Of a DNA stretch of 57,836 nt, positions 50,618-57,836 are shown piece by piece. The notes under the pieces were generated by a model. The model saw only the letters and a program-made list of their open reading frames with translations. It made no database searches and was not told the DNA's origin. Source of the stretch: an uncultured Eubacteriales bacterium (lineage in GTDB: Bacteria; Bacillota; Clostridia; Oscillospirales; Acutalibacteraceae); the NCBI GenBank assembly GCA_934636435.1, contig CAKUAQ010000007.1, forward strand, positions 1-57,836, in the 5' to 3' direction. Each line of letters opens with the position of its first letter. The stretch's first letter is position 1. A program made the position numbers and the translations under genes.

Positions 50618-53152
50618 ATGAAGAAACTGATTTGTTGGCTGGCGGCGGCACTCCTGCTGTTTGCGACGGGCTGCGGCAGCACCGCAGAGCCGGAATCGGC
50701 CGCCGAAAAAAGCTATACGGAATACGGCACCACCACAGCGGAGCCCGACAGCATAGAGACGGTGGCGGAAACCGACGCGCTGATCCTGCGCCTGAACCGG
50801 GCGACCACCGATATCGAGCTGGTGCAAAAGGCGACGGGCTATGTGTGGTCCTCCCGGGGCAACAACGCCACCGACGGGGACGGCCGGCCGCTGTCCTTCA
50901 CCTATCTGGACAACACGGGCACGGTGGCGACCATGGACACGGCGGCGGACAGCGTCGCCAAGGGGCAATACACCGTCGAGCTCACGGAGGACGGCGTGCA
51001 CATCGCCTATTCCTTCGGCGATGTGGTGAAGGATCTGCTCTATCCCACCTACATCACGGCGGAACGGTTTGAAGCCTTCACCGGGAAAATGAACGCCCGG
51101 TCGGCGGCCACCATCACCCCGCTGTATCAGCATCTGGTGGAGGGACTGTACGACGACGATACCTATGCCGATATGCTGCGGAAATACCCCCATGTCAACG
51201 GCAAGGACGCCTATGTGCTCCGCAACTCCGATATGCTGCTCAATGTAAAAAAGGAGCTGGCGGCGGCTTTCTCCGAGGCAGGCTATTCCGCCGAGGAGCT
51301 GCAAAAGGACAACGGAGACTTCGGGCTGTCCGGCGGTGTGGCATCGTCCCAGAGCGTGCAGTTCCACATCGGCGTGGAGTACCGGCTTACGGGGAGCGAT
51401 CTGACGGTGCGGCTCCCGGCGGAGGAACTGTATTGCTCCGCCGCCTCCACCGGCATCGAGACGCTCTCCCTGCTCCCCTATTTCGGCGCTCCGGCCGCCG
51501 GGGCGGACGGCTATTTCTTCCTGCCGGACGGCTCCGGCGCGGTGATGGAGTATTATAACGGCACGGAACACGCCGGACAGGTGATGTTCTCCGAGGTCTA
51601 CGGCGAAAATCTGTCCGTCACCAAGGAAGAAAAGATCTATACGCTGGAGCAGACGATCTTCCCCGTCTACGGCGTCAAGACCGGCAGCAGTGCCTTCCTG
51701 GCCGTCATCGAAAAGGGCGATGCCATCGCCCGGCTGAATGCGCTCCCCGGCACGGATACGCTGGCGGCGCGGGCCTGGGCGGATTTCAACATTCTGGACA
51801 CCCAGATCGTATACGCCAAATCGCTGGCGGGCGCCGGGGATATCGCGAAAAATGCCTATACCAAGGAGCAGCCCGCCCCCTATGCCGGGGATATCGCCGT
51901 GCGGTATCATTTCCTGGCCGACGGCGACGCGGATTATTCCGGCATGGCGCGGTATTACCGGGACAGTCTGTTCTCGGAAAAAGACGCACCGGGCGGCACG
52001 ACGCCTTTCTATCTGGAGGCACTCTCCGCCATAGACTATACCAAAAAGCAGGCGGGGTTCACCCGCCACACCGTCAGCACCCTGACCACCTTCGACGAGG
52101 CAGCGGAGATGGCGGAGACCCTCAGCCGGGCGGGGGTGAGCCGTCAGAAGCTCATTCTTTCCGGCTGGCAGAAAAACGGCTGGCAATCCGGCTATGCCAC
52201 GGTGCAGACTGCCAATGCCGCCGCCGGGGGTGAGACCGGGCTGCAGGCTCTGGCAAGCACGCTGAAGGAACGGAACATCGCCTTTTTTCCGGAGACGGAC
52301 GTACAGCTGGTGTATCCCTCGGCCATTTCCGGCGGCGTGAAAAAAGCGCTCACCGCCCGCACTCTGGTGCAGCAGCTGACCCGGGTATTCGACTATAAAC
52401 AGTCGGATTCACAAAAGAACGGCGTGATCGCCTACGGAATGAACGCGGCCTATACGCAGGACGCCATCGACCGGGCTGCCGCCGATGCGGTCCGGCTGGG
52501 CAGCGACGGCCTGTCCCTGCGCTATGCGGCGCAGTATGTGATCCCGGACTACAAGGACGGTCAGGTGACCGACCGGGCCATGGCGATGGACACGCTGGCA
52601 CAGGCGACGGCTCAGGCAGCGTCCTCCGGGGTGCGCCTGCTTTCCAGGGCCGGGAACGTGCCGGTGGCGGTGCATACGGGCGACATCGTGGAGCTGCCGC
52701 TGTATTCCAACGGACAGTACAACTGCACCTACGCCGTCCCGTTCGCCGCCATGGTGTACAGCGGCAGCATCGACTATGCCGGAAAAGCCGCCAATCTCTC
52801 CGGCTCCGGCGCCCGGGATGTGCTGAAAATGATCGAGTCCGGCGCCGGCGTGTATTACGTCCTGGCCAAACGGACGGACAGCCACATCCGCAGCAGCGCC
52901 TTCGACCGGTATTATTCCATCCGCTTCGACGATCTGGCAGAGACGGCGGCGGAAACATACAAAACGGTGGCGGCAGCGCTGGACGGCGTATACGGCAGCC
53001 GCATGGAGCGGCACGAGCGGCTGGAGCCGCATGTGTATAAGACCGTGTATGAGGACGGCACCTGGTTCATCGTGAATTATAACGACTATGCGGTCACGGC
53101 AGACGGCGTGACGGTTGCGGCCACCGGCTATGTCAGGGGGAAGAACGGATGA
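50618..53152 (+). CDS. DUF5696-type lipoprotein, 844 aa
   Basis: The lipobox FATGCGS places a lipid-modified cysteine near residue 20. The N-terminal half is beta-rich (TDIELVQKATGYVWSSRG, YFFLPDGSGAVMEYYNGTEH, TIFPVYGVKTGSSAFLAVIE). The C-terminal half reads like a TIM barrel (TFDEAAEMAETLSRAGVS, LILSGWQKNGWQSG, IAFFPETDVQLVYPS, GSDGLSLRYAAQYVIPDYKD). These fit DUF5696 proteins, which accompany sugar ABC transporters in Firmicutes. The barrel could be a glycosidase or a binding domain, and I cannot assign catalytic acids. ATG 50618 follows AAAGGG. The stop overlaps the next permease (ATGA). Confidence 0.82.
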   Translation: MKKLICWLAAALLLFATGCGSTAEPESAAEKSYTEYGTTTAEPDSIETVAETDALILRLNRATTDIELVQKATGYVWSSRGNNATDGDGRPLSFTYLDNTGTVATMDTAADSVAKGQYTVELTEDGVHIAYSFGDVVKDLLYPTYITAERFEAFTGKMNARSAATITPLYQHLVEGLYDDDTYADMLRKYPHVNGKDAYVLRNSDMLLNVKKELAAAFSEAGYSAEELQKDNGDFGLSGGVASSQSVQFHIGVEYRLTGSDLTVRLPAEELYCSAASTGIETLSLLPYFGAPAAGADGYFFLPDGSGAVMEYYNGTEHAGQVMFSEVYGENLSVTKEEKIYTLEQTIFPVYGVKTGSSAFLAVIEKGDAIARLNALPGTDTLAARAWADFNILDTQIVYAKSLAGAGDIAKNAYTKEQPAPYAGDIAVRYHFLADGDADYSGMARYYRDSLFSEKDAPGGTTPFYLEALSAIDYTKKQAGFTRHTVSTLTTFDEAAEMAETLSRAGVSRQKLILSGWQKNGWQSGYATVQTANAAAGGETGLQALASTLKERNIAFFPETDVQLVYPSAISGGVKKALTARTLVQQLTRVFDYKQSDSQKNGVIAYGMNAAYTQDAIDRAAADAVRLGSDGLSLRYAAQYVIPDYKDGQVTDRAMAMDTLAQATAQAASSGVRLLSRAGNVPVAVHTGDIVELPLYSNGQYNCTYAVPFAAMVYSGSIDYAGKAANLSGSGARDVLKMIESGAGVYYVLAKRTDSHIRSSAFDRYYSIRFDDLAETAAETYKTVAAALDGVYGSRMERHERLEPHVYKTVYEDGTWFIVNYNDYAVTADGVTVAATGYVRGKNG

Positions 53153-54060
53153 GCAGAATGACAAAAACTACTTCCTTTGAAAAAAAGCAGAATCGCTGGG
53201 GCTATCTTTTCTGTCTGCCGTTCATGCTGGGCTTTGTGCTGCTGGTGGCATTTCCGCTGGTGAAAATGGTTATCTTCAGCTTTCAGGAGCTGAGTGTCGG
53301 CGCGGTCACCTACGACACCCAATGGGTGGGCTGGCAGCACTACCACCGGATCCTGTTTGTGGACCCGGATTTCCGAAAGACCGTGGTGGCCTCCCTGGGG
53401 GAGATGGCGGTGAATGTACCGGTAGCGGTGCTGTTCTCCTTCTTCATCGCCAGCATCCTGAACCAGAAGTTCGTGGGCAGGACCGTTTTCCGGGCGATCC
53501 TGTTTCTGCCGGTGATCCTCGCCTCCGGCATGGTGGCGTCTCTCACCGCGGGGGACTTTATCAGCAGTAATATGCAGAATATCGGCAGCCTGTCGGGCAG
53601 CGCTTCGGATTCTATATTTTCCGGCAGCTTCACCGATGCGCTGCTGGCCATGAATATCGACCGGGGCATCGTGGAGTTTATCGAAGGTCTGGTGGAGCGT
53701 ATCTCCGATATCACCACCATGGCGGCCGTGCCCTCGGTGATCTTCCTTTCCGGGATGCAGTCCATCTCTCCCAGCATTTTTGAGGCCTCCTACATAGAGG
53801 GAGCTTCGGCCTGGGATGTGTTCTGGAAGATCAGCTTCCCCATGGTCAGCCCGCTGATCCTGGTGAATGTGATCTACTGCATCGTGGATTCTTTCACCAG
53901 CGCCACCAACACGGCCATCACCGCCATCCATTCGACGCTGTTCTCCAAGATCCAGTACGGTCTCGGCTCGGCCATGTCTATCCTGTATCTGACGCTGGTC
54001 GGCGTGATCATCGCGCTGGTGTATCTTGTGATCCGGAGGTTGATTTATTACTATGAATGA
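53149..54060 (+). CDS. Carbohydrate ABC transporter permease (UgpA/LplB type), pair 2, 303 aa
   Basis: Six helices with GYLFCLPFMLGFVLLVAFPL at the start. The EAA loop is FEASYIEGASAWDVFWKISF then PMVSPL. It is only distantly similar to the first pair's permease, so it is not a recent duplication. It starts on the DUF5696 stop and overlaps the next permease by 8 bases. No second binding protein is present, so either the DUF5696 lipoprotein or the large binding protein supplies it. Confidence 0.92.
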   Translation: MSRMTKTTSFEKKQNRWGYLFCLPFMLGFVLLVAFPLVKMVIFSFQELSVGAVTYDTQWVGWQHYHRILFVDPDFRKTVVASLGEMAVNVPVAVLFSFFIASILNQKFVGRTVFRAILFLPVILASGMVASLTAGDFISSNMQNIGSLSGSASDSIFSGSFTDALLAMNIDRGIVEFIEGLVERISDITTMAAVPSVIFLSGMQSISPSIFEASYIEGASAWDVFWKISFPMVSPLILVNVIYCIVDSFTSATNTAITAIHSTLFSKIQYGLGSAMSILYLTLVGVIIALVYLVIRRLIYYYE

Positions 54061-55021
54061 CATACCGATGCATGAGACCTCCCTGGAAGCCGCCCGCAAG
54101 GCGGCGGCACGCACCAAGCGGGTCCGGACAGCGGGACATCTGGGGGTGTCCGTCCTGCGGTTCATTCTGCTGTTCGGCATCAGCTTTGTGATCCTGTACC
54201 CGATCTTTTCCATCATCTGCGGCTCCTTCATGTCGCTGGACGATCTGGTGGATATCACCGTGAAATATTTTCCCAAGCATTTCACCCTGCAAAACTACGC
54301 GGACGCCGCGACGGCGCTGGGGATGCCGGACACCATGGTGCGCTCGCTGGCGATCTTCCTGCTCACATCGGCGCTGCAGGTGATCTCCTGCACGATGGTG
54401 GGCTACGGGCTGGCGCGGTTCCGGTTCAAGCTGAACGGACTGGTGTTCGTTTGCGTCATCATCCAGCTGCTCATCCCGCCGGACACCATCATGCTGACGC
54501 GGTTTATCAGCTTCCGGTATTTCACCGGCTTCGGGCTGCTGCCGCTGCTGGGACTGGAGCCGCTGAATCTGACCGCCTCGGCGCTGCCGCTCTATATTCT
54601 GGGCGCCACCTGCACGGGGCTGAAGAACGGCCTGTTTATCTTCATCCTGCGCCAGTATTTCAAGGGGCTGCCGAAATCTCTGGAGGAGGCGGCCTATGTG
54701 GACGGATGCAGCCCGCTGCGGGCATTTGCCTCCATCATGCTGCCCGGCGCCCGGACGATGATGGCCACCGTGTTTCTGTTTTCTTTCGTCTGGCTGTGGA
54801 CGGATATGACCATCGCCCCGGCACTGACCAAGTCCAACATACTGGTGAACATGATCTATATGCTTCAGGGAATTCTCTACGATAACAGCGGCGGGCTGCG
54901 GGTATCGCTGCTGAAGAACGCCGGCATCATGCTGATCATCCTGCCGGTCATTCTGGTGTATCTGCTCTGTCAGAGAGCATTTGTACAAGGCATCGAAAGT
55001 TCCGGTCTCACAGGCACTTAA
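54053..55021 (+). CDS. Carbohydrate ABC transporter permease (UgpE/AraQ type), pair 2, 322 aa
   Basis: Six helices, with a ~35-residue basic cytoplasmic N-terminus (LEAARKAAARTKRVRTAG) longer than usual. The EAA loop is LEEAAYVDGCSPLRAFASIM then LPGARTM. TM regions include FILLFGISFVILYPIFSIIC. It completes the second importer channel and lies 20 bases before the modular surface-protein gene. Confidence 0.92.
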   Translation: MNDIPMHETSLEAARKAAARTKRVRTAGHLGVSVLRFILLFGISFVILYPIFSIICGSFMSLDDLVDITVKYFPKHFTLQNYADAATALGMPDTMVRSLAIFLLTSALQVISCTMVGYGLARFRFKLNGLVFVCVIIQLLIPPDTIMLTRFISFRYFTGFGLLPLLGLEPLNLTASALPLYILGATCTGLKNGLFIFILRQYFKGLPKSLEEAAYVDGCSPLRAFASIMLPGARTMMATVFLFSFVWLWTDMTIAPALTKSNILVNMIYMLQGILYDNSGGLRVSLLKNAGIMLIILPVILVYLLCQRAFVQGIESSGLTGT

Positions 55022-55041
55022 TACGGGAAAGGAGTCAGGCT

Positions 55042-57836
55042 ATGTTACAGTTCCATCTGCGCAAGGATATCCGAAAGGCGGTCTCCGTGGTGATGGCGAC
55101 GACGCTGCTGCTGACCAGCGTCGTGTGCGGCTTTTCCACCCTGGCGGGGGAAACCGGAGAGACCTTCCCCCTCCGCTTTGAAAACGGCATCAGTCCCATC
55201 ACCCAGATCAATAACGTCTATTCCGGCAAGGATCATCTCACGACGGAGGGGGTCACTTTGCTGACCGGCGATGAGGCGCTGAACGGCGGCGGCAGTCTGC
55301 TGCTGACGGCGCGCACCGGAAACAATTCCTATGCCGAAACAGCGCCCCTCGCCATGGCGGGGGTCAAGGGCTTCTCCGTCAAGAGCTTCGATCAGGTGAC
55401 CGGCATCATGCTGCGTCTGCAGCTGCGCAACGACACCGACGCCAAAGCCCGTGCGTTCAGTGTGGTGCTCTCTCAGGAGGGTCTGCCCGATCGCACCTTC
55501 CTGGGTAAAGGCGCCGTCGCCTATGACATACAGGGGCACGCGCAGGAGGTCAAGAGCACCGATCTGCAGATGACGCTGCCGGGCGGCTTTGACGGTTTTC
55601 TGTTCCTGCCGCTGGAGACGGCCCGCAGCGAAAAGAAGACGCGGCCGAATGTTTACGATCAGTATGCGACCTTCCCCGACAATCTGGTGAACCTGTCAGG
55701 GAGCTTTACTCTATCCCTGCGACTGACGGGACGCATCTGGGGCGGCGTGGAAGTCGCCGTGGACGATATCGCGGTGTATTCCGGCTCCACGGCGGCGGAA
55801 AATCTGCAACACCTGAAGACGCTGGGCTATACGGTTTCGGCCGAGACGCCGGACGAGGAGGTGGCCGGCCCCTATCTGCCGGCAGCCGCCCATCCGACCC
55901 GCTACGATCTGCCGCTGAATTTTGAGGACGGCATCAACCCCTTTGTGACGATCACCGACATCAAAAACTGGGTGCAGGTGCCCCACGAGGGCGATATCGG
56001 CATGGTGGGTACGCCGAAAGCGCTCATCGGCTCCGCCTCGCTGGAGGTATGGAAGCTGTCGGCGGGCTGCAACCGGGTCGATCTGAACGACGTGAAGATG
56101 AACGGCATCGCGGGCTTCTCCAAGACCGATTTCAGCCAAACGACCGGTATCCTGCTGCGGCTGAAACTCACCGGCGGCAGCAAGGACGCCGTCAAATACT
56201 TCGCCCTGAGCGCCACTCAGTCCGGCGTTGACCGCCCCACCTATCTGGGCAAGGGTGCGGCCGGGTATGACCTGACCGGCAAGCCCGTCACTCTGACGAA
56301 TTGCAATCTGGGCATCCAGCTGCCCGGCAATTTTGACGGCTATCTGTTCCTGCCCTTCAAGACGGCCCAGAGCGAGACCGTCACCGTGGCGGGCACCTAC
56401 GACAGCTACGTGGATCACCCCGAGAGCATGGTGGACTTCTCCAAGGATTACAGCCTGCAGCCCATATTCAAGGAGGACTGGAGCGGCACCACCGTGTATA
56501 TGGACGATATACAGGTGTATGCCGGCGACGAGCACATCAACTTCCTCAAGAGCCGGTATTCCGGCATCACCTATGTGCAGCAGCCGGAGCGGTATGCTTT
56601 CCCGTTGACCTTTGATGACGGGATCATGCCCTTCAACGCCGTCAATGACATCTATAACTGGGAGTCCCACTGGAAGAATACCGGCGTGGGTCTGACCGGC
56701 GACACGCCTCTGTGCGGCACGGCCTCCGTGCTGGTGGAGGCCCTGCGGGCGGGCAACAACCGCACCGACCTGAACGACGTGAAGATGACCGGCATCGCCG
56801 GCTTCTCCAAGACCGATTTCAGCCAGGTCACCGGTGTCATGCTGCGGCTGAAGCTGGACGGCGACGCCGCCACCACCCGGCACTTCCGCATCGGCGCCAC
56901 CCAATCCGGCGTTGCCAGATCCACCTATCTGGGCAAGGGCGCGGCCGCCTATGACCTGACCGGCAAGCCGGTAACGCTCCATGGCGGCAATCTGGGCATC
57001 AAGCTGCCCGGCGATTTTGACGGCTATCTGTTCCTGCCCTTCAAGACCGCCCAGAGCGAGACCGTCACCGTGGCGGGCACCTACGACAGCTATGTGGATC
57101 ACCCCGAGAGCATGGTGGACTTCTCCAAGGATTACACCATGACCGTCACTTTCTGGGAAGATTGGGGCGGCACCACCGTGCTGCTGGACGATATGCTGGT
57201 CTATTCCGGGGATGAGCACATCAATTTTCTCAAGAGTCGGTATTCCGGCATCACCTATGTGCAGCAGCCGGAGCGGTATGCTTTCCCGTTGACCTTTGAT
57301 GACGGGATCATGCCCTTCAACGCCGTCAATGACATCTATAACTGGGAGTCCCACTGGAAGAATACCGGCGTGGGTCTGACCGATTCCGACGCCCTGTGCG
57401 GCAGCACCTCGGTGAAGGTGGACGCCCTGCGGGCGGGCAACAACCGCACCGACCTGAACGACGTGAAGATGACCGGCATCGCCAGCTTTTCCAAGACCGA
57501 TTTCAGCCAGGTCACCGGCATCATGCTGCGGCTGAAGCTGGACGGCGACGCCACCGCGACCAAACACTTCCGCATCGGCGCCCGGCAGGATGGGCTGGTA
57601 AAAGATACCTTCCTCGGCAAAGGCGCGGCCGCCTATGACCTGCAGGGAAATGCCGTGATGCTTCACGGCGGCAATCTGGGCATCAAGCTGCCCGGCAATT
57701 TCGACGGCTATCTGTTCCTGCCTTTTAAGACCGCCCAGAGCGAAACCGTCACCGTTCCCGGCACCTACGACAGCTATGCGGACTATCCGGAGAATCTGGT
57801 GGATTTCTCCAAGAATTACACCATGACCGTCACCTT
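55042..57836 (+). CDS. Large secreted modular surface protein with at least four repeated modules (3' end beyond window)
   Basis: ATG 55042 lies 7 bases after AAAGGAG, and the frame stays open for 931 codons to the window edge. The signal peptide covers residues ~10-36 (SVVMATTLLLTSVVCGFSTL). Modules of ~228 residues begin FPLRFENGISPI, LPLNFEDGINPF, FPLTFDDGIMPF and again FPLTFDDGIMPF. Each contains TGIMLRLKL, YLGKGAAAYDL, FDGYLFLPFKTAQSE and a (V/L)xDD(I/M) end. These are the same module type as in the dockerin protein at 39680. The last two copies are nearly identical. No catalytic domain is visible in the part present. A dockerin or anchor may follow. Probably a glycan-binding protein. 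Confidence 0.9.
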   Translation, partial: MLQFHLRKDIRKAVSVVMATTLLLTSVVCGFSTLAGETGETFPLRFENGISPITQINNVYSGKDHLTTEGVTLLTGDEALNGGGSLLLTARTGNNSYAETAPLAMAGVKGFSVKSFDQVTGIMLRLQLRNDTDAKARAFSVVLSQEGLPDRTFLGKGAVAYDIQGHAQEVKSTDLQMTLPGGFDGFLFLPLETARSEKKTRPNVYDQYATFPDNLVNLSGSFTLSLRLTGRIWGGVEVAVDDIAVYSGSTAAENLQHLKTLGYTVSAETPDEEVAGPYLPAAAHPTRYDLPLNFEDGINPFVTITDIKNWVQVPHEGDIGMVGTPKALIGSASLEVWKLSAGCNRVDLNDVKMNGIAGFSKTDFSQTTGILLRLKLTGGSKDAVKYFALSATQSGVDRPTYLGKGAAGYDLTGKPVTLTNCNLGIQLPGNFDGYLFLPFKTAQSETVTVAGTYDSYVDHPESMVDFSKDYSLQPIFKEDWSGTTVYMDDIQVYAGDEHINFLKSRYSGITYVQQPERYAFPLTFDDGIMPFNAVNDIYNWESHWKNTGVGLTGDTPLCGTASVLVEALRAGNNRTDLNDVKMTGIAGFSKTDFSQVTGVMLRLKLDGDAATTRHFRIGATQSGVARSTYLGKGAAAYDLTGKPVTLHGGNLGIKLPGDFDGYLFLPFKTAQSETVTVAGTYDSYVDHPESMVDFSKDYTMTVTFWEDWGGTTVLLDDMLVYSGDEHINFLKSRYSGITYVQQPERYAFPLTFDDGIMPFNAVNDIYNWESHWKNTGVGLTDSDALCGSTSVKVDALRAGNNRTDLNDVKMTGIASFSKTDFSQVTGIMLRLKLDGDATATKHFRIGARQDGLVKDTFLGKGAAAYDLQGNAVMLHGGNLGIKLPGNFDGYLFLPFKTAQSETVTVPGTYDSYADYPENLVDFSKNYTMTVT
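56587..57836. repeat. Near-identical 684-bp tandem module repeat inside the surface protein gene
   Basis: The stretch beginning GAGCGGTATGCTTTCCCG at 56587 recurs at 57271, a period of 684 bases (228 codons). More than 110 consecutive bases are identical at the start of the two copies, and long identical blocks recur later. The second copy is cut by the window end. This points to recent duplication or ongoing recombination. Confidence 0.93.

Noticed and set aside
55711..57666. A 651-codon repetitive minus-strand frame at the right edge
   Set aside because: It mirrors the tandem modules of the real plus-strand gene, which has a ribosome site and signal peptide. The repetition comes from the sense gene.
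1..57836. tRNA or rRNA genes
   Set aside because: All gaps longer than about 70 bases were read on both strands, and no cloverleaf with GTTCGA-type loop or rRNA sequence was recognised.

Overview
The window looks like chromosome from a GC-rich, anaerobic, Gram-positive gut-type member of the Clostridia, probably near the Oscillospiraceae/Ruminococcaceae. The signs are a threonine T-box leader before thrS, AGGAGG-type ribosome binding sites with frequent GTG starts, aldo/keto reductases carrying 4Fe-4S clusters, an ECF-type vitamin transporter component, a type I dockerin, and lipoprotein/permease sugar importers without their own ATPase. No rRNA, tRNA, CRISPR array or intact mobile element was seen.

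Left part (1-29 kb). The first ~1.6 kb is patchy: an AT-richer partial gene, a cluster of DnaA-box-like motifs, a small membrane protein and the remnant of an IS1182-like element. Next comes a response regulator/sensor kinase/processive glycosyltransferase operon on the minus strand, then a sugar-use block on the plus strand (AraC regulator, DUF1643, RluA-like synthase, GH13 glucosidase, MFS transporter, GH36 alpha-galactosidase). A housekeeping stretch follows: dacF-like carboxypeptidase, murC, and thrS-serS behind a T-box. A GtrA-like gene and an AraC regulator then border a compact rare-sugar operon. That operon encodes a dehydrogenase, an RpiB-like isomerase, a single polypeptide fusing a ROK sugar kinase to a ribulose-phosphate-3-epimerase-like domain, and a hydroxypyruvate-isomerase-like protein. 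Its enzyme set resembles the allose pathway. Next are a DUF1893/ECF-S operon with a decayed aldo/keto reductase, and an intact reductase.

Middle part (29-39.5 kb). Here lie a Nudix hydrolase, a zinc-ribbon membrane protein followed by a four-copy ~81-bp tandem repeat, the trkA-trkH potassium uptake operon, a type I asparaginase, an ABC-F protein with a degenerate second Walker A, two tandem AraC regulators whose DNA-binding halves are almost identical at the DNA level, and a frameshifted EamA transporter.

Right part (39.5-57.8 kb). This is one long co-directional surface-glycan cluster. In order it holds a secreted GH29-like enzyme with four repeated beta-type modules and a dockerin, a very large substrate-binding protein with duplicated N-terminal domains, two ABC permeases, an NHL-propeller/TPR/Yip1 membrane protein, a DUF5696 lipoprotein, two more ABC permeases, and a huge modular surface protein that runs off the window. 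The repeated ~220-230-residue module occurs at least eight times in the two end proteins. I do not recognise it as a named domain. The permease-permease-NHL/Yip1-DUF5696-permease-permease core, flanked by these modular proteins, is the best candidate here for an undescribed glycan capture and uptake system. The gene at the right edge has no stop inside the window.
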